NCBI RefSeq assembly: GCF_000961795.1
Contig: NZ_LADU01000090.1
Coordinates: forward strand, 1 to 64,000
DNA from: Hyphomonas sp. BRH_c22
Lineage (GTDB): Bacteria > Pseudomonadota > Alphaproteobacteria > Caulobacterales > Hyphomonadaceae
DNA length: 64,000 nucleotides
Direction of reading: 5' to 3'
Part shown: piece after piece, positions 19,027-28,446 of the stretch
Layout of the letters: the number at the start of each line of letters is the position of its first letter
How positions within the stretch are numbered: position 1 is the stretch's first letter
The notes under the pieces: model-generated
Told to the model about the DNA's origin: nothing
Databases searched by the model: none
The model's input: the letters and a program-made list of their open reading frames with translations, nothing else
Translations under genes and position numbers: made by a program

Positions 19027-19692
19027 GTGTTCAGCTCAATCATCTCTATTATCACCAATGGGAACCCCAGTCAGGCCGTTCAGGTTGTCGGCGCGCTGAC
19101 TCTCACCTTTACGGCGATTTACCTGCTCAAAGGGCGCGGTTGGGCCCTGATGTATGTCGCTTTGATACCTTTTCTCAACTGGTCTTTCGGCGTGATCCCC
19201 GAATTCCAGATTGCCGGCAAAAGCGAGACCTGGACACAGGGGATTTCGCTCCACCCGATGACGCTGGTCACCGGCATGGTGTTCGTGATCCGCGACTTCG
19301 TCCAGCGGGAAATGGGCCACCGGGTGCTGGCCGTGATGGCGATGGCTGTGGCCTGGTCCTTCTATTATGCGTGGCCGGTGATCGCGCTGGCGAGCGGCAT
19401 CGCCTTTGCGGTATCGGAGGGCGTCGACTGGCTGATGTTCACCTTCACCAAGTATCGCCTGTCGACACGGATCCTGTTGTCGAGCGCCCTGGCGGCGCCG
19501 GTCGACACAACCGTCTTCCTTTACGGCGCTGACCTCGCCAAGCAGATGGAATTCGGGGCCGAGCCCGGCAATTCGCTGCATGTCGCCAACTGGGTCGTTT
19601 TCGTGATCGGGAAAATGGTGGGCGCCGTCATTGTTTCGCGGGTCATACGGCGCCGGGAAGACCTCGGCCTGACGAATCCGGCCGAGGCCTGA
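19027..19692 (+). CDS. VUT (YhhQ-like) membrane transporter family protein
   Basis: A 221-residue integral membrane protein with about six hydrophobic segments. The motifs VIRDFVQREMGHR and SGIAFAVSEGVDWLMFT match the VUT/YhhQ family (Vut_1), whose characterised members take up queuosine precursors such as preQ0. The start is GTG at 19027 preceded by GGGGGG; no earlier ATG. No queuosine synthesis gene lies nearby and I see no preQ1 riboswitch in the 145 bases upstream, so the substrate is inferred from family only. It is divergent from folA and convergent with aqpZ (four-base gap). Confidence 0.8.
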   Translation: MFSSIISIITNGNPSQAVQVVGALTLTFTAIYLLKGRGWALMYVALIPFLNWSFGVIPEFQIAGKSETWTQGISLHPMTLVTGMVFVIRDFVQREMGHRVLAVMAMAVAWSFYYAWPVIALASGIAFAVSEGVDWLMFTFTKYRLSTRILLSSALAAPVDTTVFLYGADLAKQMEFGAEPGNSLHVANWVVFVIGKMVGAVIVSRVIRRREDLGLTNPAEA

Positions 19693-19696
19693 ACCG

Positions 19697-20383
19697 CTAG
19701 GCGGCGTCCTTGTCGAGCAACCCCGTGCGGCCTGCCATGCCCGCAAGTCCTGCACCAACGAGGGGCGCGACGAGGAACAGCCAGAGCTGCGAGATCGCCT
19801 CGCCGCCGGCAAACAGCGCCGGGCCGAAGCTGCGCGCCGGATTGACCGAAACGCCCGTGACCTGGATGCCGACAATGTGGATCGCGGTCAGCGTCAGGCC
19901 GATCGACAGGCCGGCCATGGCGGTTGGCGCGGCAACATGGGTCGAGCCCAGGATGACGACGAGGAAGATGAAGGTGGCGACGATCTCGAACACGATGGCT
20001 GCGGCCAGCGTGTATTCACCGAGATAGCCCTCTCCCCAGCCATTCTGGCCGAGTCCTTTGACCGCGACATCATAGCCCGCCTTGCCGGTTGCGATCAGGT
20101 AGAGGATGCCCGCCCCGATCGTGGCGCCGATGAATTGCGCCACCCAATAGGTCAGCATGGTTCTGGCATCCATGCGTCCGGCGACGAATGCGCCGAAACT
20201 GACAGCCGGATTGACATGGCAGCCCGAGACCGGGCCGATGCCATAGGCCATGGCGACAATGGCCAGGCCGAAGGCCAACGCGATGCCGAGTTGTCCGACA
20301 TGCTCGCCTGCAAGGACGGCGGCGCCGCATCCGAACAGGACCAGCGTGAGTGTGCCGAGAAGCTCGGCGGCGAATATTTTCAT
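19697..20383 (-). CDS. aqpZ: aquaporin Z
   Basis: A 228-residue MIP-family water channel with six membrane segments and the two pore half-helices carrying HVNPAVS and SVNPARS. The Arg after the second NPA and the overall length fit the water-selective AqpZ branch rather than glycerol facilitators. The ATG at 20381-20383 is preceded by GGGAGGGAA; the open frame upstream of it is not coding-like. Follows thyA on the same strand with a hairpin between them. Confidence 0.95.
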   Translation of the reverse strand: MKIFAAELLGTLTLVLFGCGAAVLAGEHVGQLGIALAFGLAIVAMAYGIGPVSGCHVNPAVSFGAFVAGRMDARTMLTYWVAQFIGATIGAGILYLIATGKAGYDVAVKGLGQNGWGEGYLGEYTLAAAIVFEIVATFIFLVVILGSTHVAAPTAMAGLSIGLTLTAIHIVGIQVTGVSVNPARSFGPALFAGGEAISQLWLFLVAPLVGAGLAGMAGRTGLLDKDAA

Positions 20384-20485
20384 GGTGGTTCCCTCCCAGG
20401 AAAAGACGGCTGAGCACCGTCGGGGACGGAATTTGCTTGAATTCGCCGGTTTGGGCAATCGGTACCCGCAAATCACGGCTGGGAA

Positions 20486-20506
20486 CGGCAGGATATTGTC
20501 CTGCCG
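20486..20506 (-). terminator. hairpin after thyA, probable terminator
   Basis: CGGCAGGA and TCCTGCCG form a perfect eight-pair stem with a five-base loop, beginning 12 bases after the thyA stop on the minus strand. The T tract that follows is poor (TTCCC), so termination may be partial or Rho-assisted, letting some message continue into aqpZ. Confidence 0.5.
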
Positions 20507-20518
20507 GAGGGGAGGGGG

Positions 20519-21313
<795 letters not shown>

Positions 21314-21471
21314 GCGGGGACTCTCTGGTGCGATTCGCTGGCCAAAACCATTAACACAAACTTGCCCGATGTTCCCGAAATTCTCAGCCGCTACACACCA
21401 TATTGAATGAATCTTGTGGGATATTTGCGGCTGTATCCAATACGAAACCTGAGCGGGGGAGGTACAGCACG

Positions 21472-22842
21472 ATGAAAAAAACTGTCAATGACCTGGCCAA
21501 GAGCTGGCGCGCCGACGCGCGCGGCAACACGGCCATCATCTTCGCCTTGTCCATCATTCCGATCCTGTCGATCGTGGGTGTGGCGATCGACACGCAAATG
21601 ACCGTGACCCAGAAAAACAAGGTCCAGGCCGTCGTCGACAGCGCCGTGATCTTCGGCTCCCGCTCCATGCAGGCCGGCGCCTCGCGGACGGACGTAACGA
21701 AGGAAGTAACGTCCTATGTTGCCGCCCTGCTGAAACAGCAAAGCAACTCGCTCGACTGTGCCCCGGTTGCGCTCGAATATGCAGACGACGCTGAAGACAT
21801 CAATGCGTCGATCTTCTGCTCGCAGCCGACAACCCTGTCGAACCTGTTCGGCCAGAGCAAGATGAACTTCAGGGTCCGCGCCGGTTCGACCTATGGCATC
21901 GGCAAGGTCGAGGTTGCGTTCGTGTTCGACGTGTCGGGCTCGATGGGCAGCAAGGGCAAGATGGGCGACCTGAAGGCTGCGGCCCTCGATGCCGTCACCA
22001 TGCTGTTGCCGGAGACCTATGATGCGTCGAAGTCGGACGATGTGCGTCTCGCCATGACCAGCTATGACACGATGGTCAATGCGGGCAGCTATTTCAAGGC
22101 GGTCACCAACGAGAACCCGACGCGCACCTATACGGCGACCTATGAAAAAGAAGAAAAGGTCTGCACAAAGACCAACAAAAAGGGCAAGTGCACGAAAACC
22201 AAAAAGGTCAAGACACCTGCGGAGACGTCCAAGACGATCACCAATACGTGCGTCAAGGAACGTGTGGGATCGGACGCCTTTACGGATGAGGATCCGGGCC
22301 CGGGCGCATGGCTGGAAGCGGCCGAAGCCAAGTATAATGCGTATAAAAACAGCTGGTCTGTCGAGACCTGCAACAGCATTGGTCCGCTTCCGCTGACAGA
22401 CAACCGGTCAGCCCTGAACGCCTATGTCAACAACCTCGATGATTTCAGCATGACGGCCGGTCACATGGGCGTTGCCTGGGGCTGGTATCTGATCGATCCG
22501 AAATGGGATTCGGTCTGGCCGTCGGCGTCGAAGCCGCTGCCCTATGACGAGCCGGATGCAACCAAGGCCATCATCATGATGACCGATGGCGAGTTCAACT
22601 CCTATTTTTCGAGCGGCCAGGGCAATTCCTTCGACCAGGCGAAGGCGCTGTGCGACGCTGCTAAGGAAGAGCATATCGTGATTTATACAGTCGCGTTCCA
22701 GGCACCGCCCAAGGGCCAGGAAATTTTGGAATATTGCGCCTCCAGCGCCGACCATGCCTTCAGCCCCGAAGACGGCCAGCAGCTGAAGGACGCCTACAGC
22801 ATGATTGCGCAATCCATCTCCGATCTGCGGATCACCTACTAG
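21472..22842 (+). CDS. TadG-like pilus-assembly/von Willebrand A protein, copy 1
   Basis: A 456-residue protein. Residues 17-41 are the Tad/TadE-TadG N-terminal anchor ([25 protein letters not shown]). From residue 145 a VWA fold carries the MIDAS motif DVSGSMGS (153-160) and later MTDGEFN (370-376). The fold is interrupted by a long insert; here residues 222-262 are Lys/Thr-rich with CxxxxxxxxC spacing ([10 protein letters not shown]). The ORF track extension upstream is not needed: the ATG at 21472 has GGAGG ten bases before it. First of three tandem paralogues, all ending in a [14 protein letters not shown] motif. No tad secretion genes are adjacent. Confidence 0.88.
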   Translation: MKKTVNDLAKSWRADARGNTAIIFALSIIPILSIVGVAIDTQMTVTQKNKVQAVVDSAVIFGSRSMQAGASRTDVTKEVTSYVAALLKQQSNSLDCAPVALEYADDAEDINASIFCSQPTTLSNLFGQSKMNFRVRAGSTYGIGKVEVAFVFDVSGSMGSKGKMGDLKAAALDAVTMLLPETYDASKSDDVRLAMTSYDTMVNAGSYFKAVTNENPTRTYTATYEKEEKVCTKTNKKGKCTKTKKVKTPAETSKTITNTCVKERVGSDAFTDEDPGPGAWLEAAEAKYNAYKNSWSVETCNSIGPLPLTDNRSALNAYVNNLDDFSMTAGHMGVAWGWYLIDPKWDSVWPSASKPLPYDEPDATKAIIMMTDGEFNSYFSSGQGNSFDQAKALCDAAKEEHIVIYTVAFQAPPKGQEILEYCASSADHAFSPEDGQQLKDAYSMIAQSISDLRITY

Positions 22843-23003
22843 GATTTCGGACTTACCCGGCCGGCGGCAGGACGTGAAACATGGTTTACCGCGTCTTGCC
22901 GCAACCGCGTGAAACACGCTGACAATTCTAACTTAGAAACAAACACTTCAAGGCAATCTGACGCGTGGTTGCGGCCAGGAAGGCCGTGGATGAGGCGGGG
23001 AAA

Positions 23004-24545
23004 ATGTACAGGCTCCAGAATCATGTTCGTGTCTGTCACTATGCAGCCGACAGGCGAGGCAATCTCACGGTCATCGCCGCGATCGCGATTGTGCCGATCC
23101 TCTGCATCGCAGGGATCGCGATTGACGTGCAGATGGTGGTTACGCAGAAAACCAAGGTGCAGGCGGTGATCGATAGTGCGGTCATTGCGGGATCGAAAGC
23201 CATGCAGGCGGGCAAGACCCAGGCGGAAATCAGCACGCTGGTGTCGAACTATGTCGACGCCCTGATCGGGACGCAGGGCGAGGGTCTGTCATGTGGAGAT
23301 CCTGCCGTCGTTTTCGAGGATGGCACACAGAACATCGTGGCCGCCATCCGGTGTTCCCAGAAGACGACGCTGACGCAACTGCTGCAGCGAGATGAGCTGT
23401 ACTTCTCCGTCACGTCCGGCACGACCTATGGCATCGGAAATGTCGATGTCGCATTCATTTTCGATGTATCCGGATCGATGAACTCCAACAGCCGGCTCGA
23501 CAATCTGAAGGCATCGGCAAAGGTTGCCTTTGATGAATTGCTGCCCGATGACCGGGAACTGGATGGCACGGTCCGCATCGCACTGACGACGTACAATGCC
23601 AACGTCAATGCCGGCGAGTTTTTCGACGATGTGACGCGCAAGATCACGCTGGGAACCGACGCTGCATCCGGAAGCGATTCGGCCCAGTCGCGCTACAACG
23701 CCTACAATAACCGCGTGCTGATCGACCAGTCGACCGGCAAGCGGTTTTTCTATTATGAGAAGGCCAGCTGCAGCAGCAGCTGCAGCTATAGCAGCAACTG
23801 GACAATCACGCCCAAGCGGCGCTGGTTTGAAACCGACATCGGCGACAACACATGCGTGTCGGAACGTGTTGGCATCAATGCCTTTACCGATGCAGCTGGC
23901 GGAACCAGCGCGACCAATGCGATGATCGCCGGCAATCCGCTATGGAACTGGGGCACCAGCAATTACAACAAGCGCAACGGCTCCAACGAGATCGAATATG
24001 GCGGGGCCAATTCCTCCTCGGGCGCGTTCAATGTGACGCCGACTTCGTGTGAAAATTCTTCGCCGCTGCCACTCACCGAGAACAAGGCAACCTTGAAATC
24101 CTATGTCGATAACCTGCATGCGGGCGGCGGCACGGCTGGCCATCTCGGCATCGCCTGGGGCTGGTACCTGATCTCGCCGAGCTGGAATGCGCTGTGGCCG
24201 ACGCCTTCGCATCCCTGGGCGTGGGACGAGCCGGACACGGCCAAGGCCATCATTCTGATGACGGATGGTGAGTTCAACCAGACGCACCCCTCTGTTTCAG
24301 CCAGCTCGATCGAACTGGCCATGGAATTCTGCGATGCGATGAAGGAGGAGCCGTACAATGTGCAGATCTACACGGTCGGCTTTCAGGTGCCCTCGAATGT
24401 GGCAACCACGCCGGGCGGAAAATCCATTCTGGACTATTGTGCAACCGATGCCGGTCATGCGTTCGAACCCAGCAATGGCGAGGAGCTGACCGACGCGTAC
24501 CGCGAGATCGCACAATCCATTTCTGACCTGCGGATCACCCGCTAG
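23004..24545 (+). CDS. TadG-like pilus-assembly/von Willebrand A protein, copy 2
   Basis: A 513-residue paralogue of the previous protein. The hydrophobic anchor is at about residues 18-40 (RRGNLTVIAAIAIVPILCIAGIAID), the MIDAS motif DVSGSMNSNSR and the later MTDGEFNQ are intact. The insert in the VWA fold is longer than in copy 1 and carries a Ser/Cys cluster (CSSSCSYSS) and an Asn/Ser/Gly-rich stretch (GGANSSSGAF). I prefer the ATG at 23004 with a GAGGCGGGG site; an in-frame GTG at 22965 is possible. It starts 161 bases after copy 1, probably in the same transcription unit. Confidence 0.86.
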   Translation: MYRLQNHVRVCHYAADRRGNLTVIAAIAIVPILCIAGIAIDVQMVVTQKTKVQAVIDSAVIAGSKAMQAGKTQAEISTLVSNYVDALIGTQGEGLSCGDPAVVFEDGTQNIVAAIRCSQKTTLTQLLQRDELYFSVTSGTTYGIGNVDVAFIFDVSGSMNSNSRLDNLKASAKVAFDELLPDDRELDGTVRIALTTYNANVNAGEFFDDVTRKITLGTDAASGSDSAQSRYNAYNNRVLIDQSTGKRFFYYEKASCSSSCSYSSNWTITPKRRWFETDIGDNTCVSERVGINAFTDAAGGTSATNAMIAGNPLWNWGTSNYNKRNGSNEIEYGGANSSSGAFNVTPTSCENSSPLPLTENKATLKSYVDNLHAGGGTAGHLGIAWGWYLISPSWNALWPTPSHPWAWDEPDTAKAIILMTDGEFNQTHPSVSASSIELAMEFCDAMKEEPYNVQIYTVGFQVPSNVATTPGGKSILDYCATDAGHAFEPSNGEELTDAYREIAQSISDLRITR

Positions 24546-24585
24546 GCAGGCCCGCCCGCGGGCGCTTCACGCAAGGCTAAGTTCG

Positions 24586-26097
24586 ATGGCAATGGGCAAG
24601 GCATTCAGGAAGTGGCGGACCGGCCGGGGTGGCAACATCTCCGTCATGGGCGCGCTGTTCATTCCGGGGGTTCTGGCGCTTGGCGGCGTGGCAGTCGATT
24701 TCCAGTTCACCATCCGCCAGAAGAACAAGGTTCAGTTTGCGCTTGATTCGGCGGTTCTGGCCGGCGCACTGTCACGCCAGGGCGGCGCAAGCGAAGAGGC
24801 CGTGGCGGCAGACGTCAAACGCTATACGGCCGCGCTTGTCGCAGAGCAGGGCGGCGATATTGCCTGCGCGCCGGTCAACGTGACATTCTATACCGACAAC
24901 AAGGACATTCGCGGCACGATACGGTGTGACCAGCCGACCTTCATTTCAAACCTCATGGGCTGGGAAAAGCTGAGTTTCCGGGCGGCCTCGACATCGACCT
25001 ATGCCGTGGGCAATGCCGATGTTGCCTTCGTGTTCGACGTGTCCGGATCGATGAACAGCTATAACCGGCTCAGCCTGCTGAAATCGGCAGCCGAGGCCGC
25101 CTTCGATGAATTGCTGCCAGATGACGGACCGAATGACGGCAAGGTGCGCCTGGCCATTACCACCTACAATAATGCGGTGAATGCCGGCGCCTATTTCGAC
25201 AGCGTGACACGCAGCGTGCAATTATCGGCCGACGGCTCGAACGCGGACGCGCGCAGCAATTATGATACGCACAATGATGCGCGCATGATTGATGCGGCCA
25301 CGGGCAAGCGGTTCTTCTATTACGAGCAGGAAGATTGCCCGGGCGGATACTGTACCGGCAACTGGGATGCCGCGCGCAGGCCGTTCGAAGACGCGGGCCT
25401 GATCGACACATGCGTGTACGAGCGCACGGGCGGCGACGCGGCTTCGGATGCCGCGCCCGGTTCGCTGCGCTGGATCGGTGCAGGCAATCCGCGCTGGAAC
25501 TGGAATGACAGCAATTCGCGCAAGCGCAATGGCCAGTGGGAAATCGAAAGCGGTGGCGGTAATTCTTCGAGTGGTGCCTATAATGCATCCTATGCGAGGT
25601 GCCGCGCCTCGGGGCCTGTTCCGCTGACGGATGACAAGGCGGCCCTGAAGGCGCACGTCCAGTCGCTGACGGCCAATGGCGGGACGGCGGGCCATATCGG
25701 CCTGGCGTGGGGCTGGTACATGCTGTCACCCAACTGGGCGTCGGTCTGGCCGGAAGCGTCCGAACCGCTTGCCTACAATACAAAGCAGAACATGAAGGCG
25801 GTGATCCTGATGACGGATGGTGACTTCAATACCAATCACCCGTCTGCCGCGAAAAGTTCGTTCCGGCAGGCGCAGGACCTGTGCGACACGATGAAGGCGG
25901 CGCCTTCGAAGATACAGGTCTACACGGTCGGCTTCCAGGTGCCCACAAGCGTCCAGAAGACGGCCGATGGCCGCACCATCCTCGAATATTGCGCGACGAG
26001 CCCGGCCTATGCCTTCAACGCATCGAATGGCGAAGAGCTGATAGCGGCCTACCGGTCAATCGCACGGTCAATCTCGGAATTGCGGATCAAGCAATAG
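24586..26097 (+). CDS. TadG-like pilus-assembly/von Willebrand A protein, copy 3
   Basis: A 503-residue paralogue, closer to copy 2 than to copy 1: same FYYEQEDC-type segment before a Cys pair (DCPGGYC), same NSSSGAYN stretch, intact MIDAS motif DVSGSMNSYNR and MTDGDFN. The N-terminal anchor is at about residues 20-42 (SVMGALFIPGVLALGGVAVD). It begins 41 bases after copy 2. Its last 11 bases overlap the end of the convergent MarR-GNAT gene. As for the others, the protein is predicted to be held in the inner membrane with the VWA part in the periplasm. Confidence 0.86.
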   Translation: MAMGKAFRKWRTGRGGNISVMGALFIPGVLALGGVAVDFQFTIRQKNKVQFALDSAVLAGALSRQGGASEEAVAADVKRYTAALVAEQGGDIACAPVNVTFYTDNKDIRGTIRCDQPTFISNLMGWEKLSFRAASTSTYAVGNADVAFVFDVSGSMNSYNRLSLLKSAAEAAFDELLPDDGPNDGKVRLAITTYNNAVNAGAYFDSVTRSVQLSADGSNADARSNYDTHNDARMIDAATGKRFFYYEQEDCPGGYCTGNWDAARRPFEDAGLIDTCVYERTGGDAASDAAPGSLRWIGAGNPRWNWNDSNSRKRNGQWEIESGGGNSSSGAYNASYARCRASGPVPLTDDKAALKAHVQSLTANGGTAGHIGLAWGWYMLSPNWASVWPEASEPLAYNTKQNMKAVILMTDGDFNTNHPSAAKSSFRQAQDLCDTMKAAPSKIQVYTVGFQVPTSVQKTADGRTILEYCATSPAYAFNASNGEELIAAYRSIARSISELRIKQ

Positions 26098-27043
26098 GCC
26101 GTTCCCGCGGATAGGACATTGCGACGTCGCAGCGGTCATAGCGCTTGCCGTGGGACTCCAGGATGCCTGCATCGTGCCGGAAGCCGAGCTTTTCATAGAG
26201 ATGGATCGCCGCTGCGCATTTGCGGTTGGTGAGCAGGTAAAGGCTTTCCATGTCCATCTGGCGTGCGCGGTCCAGTGCGGCCGCCAGCAGGAACTCGCCT
26301 GACTTTCGCCCGCGCGCCGATTTCAGCACGCCCATCTTGGTCAGTTCGAACCGTCCGTTGCCCATCGGCATCAGGGCGCAGGTGCCGACAATGCCGAGCC
26401 CCCCGGTTGAGACGAACAGGACCGCGCCGCCCTTGTCGACAATCAGTTCGCGCGGATTGGACAGGATCTCGCGGTCGGTATCCTCCAGCGTGAACATCTC
26501 GCTGATCCATTCTTCGTTGATCGCATGGAACATCCCGGCAAGGTCGTCTGAAAATTCCACGATGGCGTGGCCGTCCGTGGCGCGCTGCGACAGGGACTTC
26601 TCGTCGAATGCCGCTTCGATTCGCGCGATCTGGTCCAGCAGGCCGGCATCGGGGCCGGCGGCGAGTTCTTCGGCGGCGCGGGCGACATGGGGCCAGACGT
26701 CCCGCTTCATGCGGGCAACCGCCGCAGCGCCTTCCGGTGTCAGCGAAATGGATTTCTGGCGGCGGTCGGTATCGGACACAGTCGTCTCTGCCAGCCCCAT
26801 GTCGACGAGCCCGACCAGGCTGCGCGTTACGGCCGGCTGGCTGACACCCAGGGCCGCGACGGCTTCGGTCACAGTCAATGGGCCGTAACGGTCGAGCGCC
26901 GCCAGCAGGGGGAAATGGCTGGGCTGGGTGATGAAACAGTTCTGTTCGAAAATCTGCGCCGCATCGGCCTGCATCCGTTCGGCAAGGCGTTTCAGGCGGC
27001 TGCCCAGGGCAAGGAATCCAAGGTCTTTGAGAATGTCAGGCAT
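26087..27043 (-). CDS. MarR-type HTH fused to GNAT acetyltransferase
   Basis: A 318-residue two-domain protein. Residues 25-135 form a MarR winged helix (LTVTEAVAALGVSQPAVTRSLVGLVDMGLAE and the wing TDRRQKSISLTPEG); residues 160-318 form a GNAT domain with GRKSGEFLLAAAL as the CoA-binding stretch and IHLYEKLGFRH at the end. This bifunctional layout is known in proteobacteria, where it may both sense and modify small molecules. Start at ATG 27041-27043 is supported by GGAG about ten bases before; the ATG at 27062-27064 has none. It converges on the third VWA gene and diverges from ssrA. Confidence 0.9.
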   Translation of the reverse strand: MPDILKDLGFLALGSRLKRLAERMQADAAQIFEQNCFITQPSHFPLLAALDRYGPLTVTEAVAALGVSQPAVTRSLVGLVDMGLAETTVSDTDRRQKSISLTPEGAAAVARMKRDVWPHVARAAEELAAGPDAGLLDQIARIEAAFDEKSLSQRATDGHAIVEFSDDLAGMFHAINEEWISEMFTLEDTDREILSNPRELIVDKGGAVLFVSTGGLGIVGTCALMPMGNGRFELTKMGVLKSARGRKSGEFLLAAALDRARQMDMESLYLLTNRKCAAAIHLYEKLGFRHDAGILESHGKRYDRCDVAMSYPRERPIA

Positions 27044-27174
27044 GACGCGCTCCACAATATACATAACACGTTATTCAAATTGCGATTCCTGTCAATATGG
27101 CGTGGGGGAATTTACGCCGGACGGCGTAAAGGCCTTTCATCCGGGCGCCAGGTCACCTATATAGAAATTGTCTT

Positions 27175-27490
27175 CGGACTATGGCGATAAACGTACGTGT
27201 AATAAGCGGTTCGGACCCGGGGGCGGTACCCGGCGGCTCCACCAAAAGCAGGCTCAGGCTCTCACCGGCCTGTTTCTGACGGGGCCGAAATAGGATCGAC
27301 GGACGTCTAAAGACGATACTTTCGCCCGTATGAGCCCCGTTAGAAGCTCACATCAACATAGTTGCAAATGACAACTTTGCTGAAGGTGAACTGCTCGCAG
27401 CGTAGTCTGTGCGTAGTATACCGAATTAACTCCTAAGGATTCAGCTCCTTAGGCGGGGCCCGGAGGCGCCTGGCAACAGAAGCCTCCACT
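27175..27490 (+). ncRNA. ssrA: tmRNA, circularly permuted two-piece form
   Basis: The acceptor piece comes first, about 27175-27244, ending CGGCGGCTCCACCA; after a short spacer the coding piece starts at 27281 with GGGGCCGAAATAGGATCGAC. GGGGCCG pairs with CGGCTCC to rebuild the acceptor stem (one G-T pair), and 27181-27186 (GGCGA-type) can pair with TCGCC in the coding piece as the long helix. The tag frame at 27364-27405 reads ANDNFAEGELLAA then TAG. The end holds a GCCTGGCAACAGAAGC element inside a GGAGGC/GCCTCC stem. This permuted order is the alphaproteobacterial form; the spacer is removed to give two RNAs. Outer ends are approximate. Confidence 0.93.
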
Positions 27491-27604
27491 TTTCCCTTAT
27501 TTTGAACATGGCCTGCGACGCGATGAACCGCGCCGGGCCGGCCTATTGGCATTCTCCTCGTCCTGCGACGCAAATGCCCGACAGGGCCGTCCGGCATACG
27601 TAGT

Positions 27605-27623
27605 GTGCCGCATCGTGCGGCAC
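27605..27623 (+). terminator. Rho-independent terminator downstream of ssrA
   Basis: GTGCCGCA, loop TCG, TGCGGCAC: a perfect eight-pair GC-rich stem followed by GCCCTTTTA. It lies about 115 bases after the tmRNA coding piece and before the PepSY gene, so it probably ends the ssrA precursor; the 3' extra bases would be trimmed. Confidence 0.75.
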
Positions 27624-27673
27624 GCCCTTTTATGTTTGACCGGACCCGATGAGCGGACGAGGAGCCACCGAGC

Positions 27674-28432
27674 TTGACTGACAACATTGATACACAAGAC
27701 CGTGCGGCCCTTGATCTGAAGCGGAGCGGCGGGTCCAGGCCAAAGCTGAAGCGTGAACCCTTCATGCCCTTCCTGCCGAAATTCATGAGCGGGACCAAGG
27801 CCCTGCGCTGGCTGAAGCGCGTCCATGCATGGACGGGATTTTGGGGAGCGCTGATATTCCTGATGATGGGAACCAGCGGATTTCTCCTGAACCACCGGAC
27901 GACAGCCAAGATCGACACGGGCGCCCCCAGAGAAGTCTCGTCGGTCGTTCTGGAAGTCGATCCGGCCGAGATCGGCTCGCAGGAAGAACTCGGCACATGG
28001 GCCCAGGCCAGGTTTGGCACAGACCTGACCCCCCGTCCGCCGCGCGCCCAGGGCCCGGCAGGTGCGCAGGCAGGCCGGGAATCAGGCGCGGTGTTCATGA
28101 ATCAGGACGTGACACCTGTCGAAGTCTGGAAGCAGGCCTTCACCGGCCCGAATGGTGCCCTGGTCGTGGAGTATGCGCGCGGGGCGTCGATGGTGAAGGC
28201 CACAAGGACAGCCGAAAATGTATGGGGGCTGATCAAGAACCTGCACAAGGGCAGCGGGCTGAGCATCCTCTGGGTTCTGTTCATCGACCTCACGGCTGGC
28301 GCCCTGATCACCATGAGCCTGACAGGCGCATTGCTCTGGAGCCGCCTGCACGGACCCCGGCTTGCAGCCATAGGGATCGTGCTTGCGAGCCTTTCCCTTG
28401 GCCTGATCGCCGCGCTTCCCGGATTGATTTAG
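27674..28432 (+). CDS. PepSY-associated membrane protein
   Basis: A 252-residue protein with three hydrophobic segments: about 52-72 (VHAWTGFWGALIFLMMGTSGFLL, a PepSY_TM helix with conserved His), 195-220 (LHKGSGLSILWVLFIDLTAGALITMSL) and 228-250. The conserved His residues on the first and second helices (RVHAW, LLNH, NLHKG) resemble the haem- or quinone-linked PepSY-TM proteins. Between them lies a Pro/Ala-rich periplasmic-type loop. The start is TTG at 27674 with GAGGAG ten bases earlier; the next ATG is 30 codons in. Function unknown; iron uptake or reduction is a family-based guess. Confidence 0.82.
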   Translation: MTDNIDTQDRAALDLKRSGGSRPKLKREPFMPFLPKFMSGTKALRWLKRVHAWTGFWGALIFLMMGTSGFLLNHRTTAKIDTGAPREVSSVVLEVDPAEIGSQEELGTWAQARFGTDLTPRPPRAQGPAGAQAGRESGAVFMNQDVTPVEVWKQAFTGPNGALVVEYARGASMVKATRTAENVWGLIKNLHKGSGLSILWVLFIDLTAGALITMSLTGALLWSRLHGPRLAAIGIVLASLSLGLIAALPGLI

Positions 28433-28446
28433 GGAGAACGCTTCCC

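Noticed and set aside
21472..26097. Tandem VWA genes as a recent mobile insertion
   Set aside because: No flanking direct repeats, transposase or composition shift; simple tandem duplication explains them.
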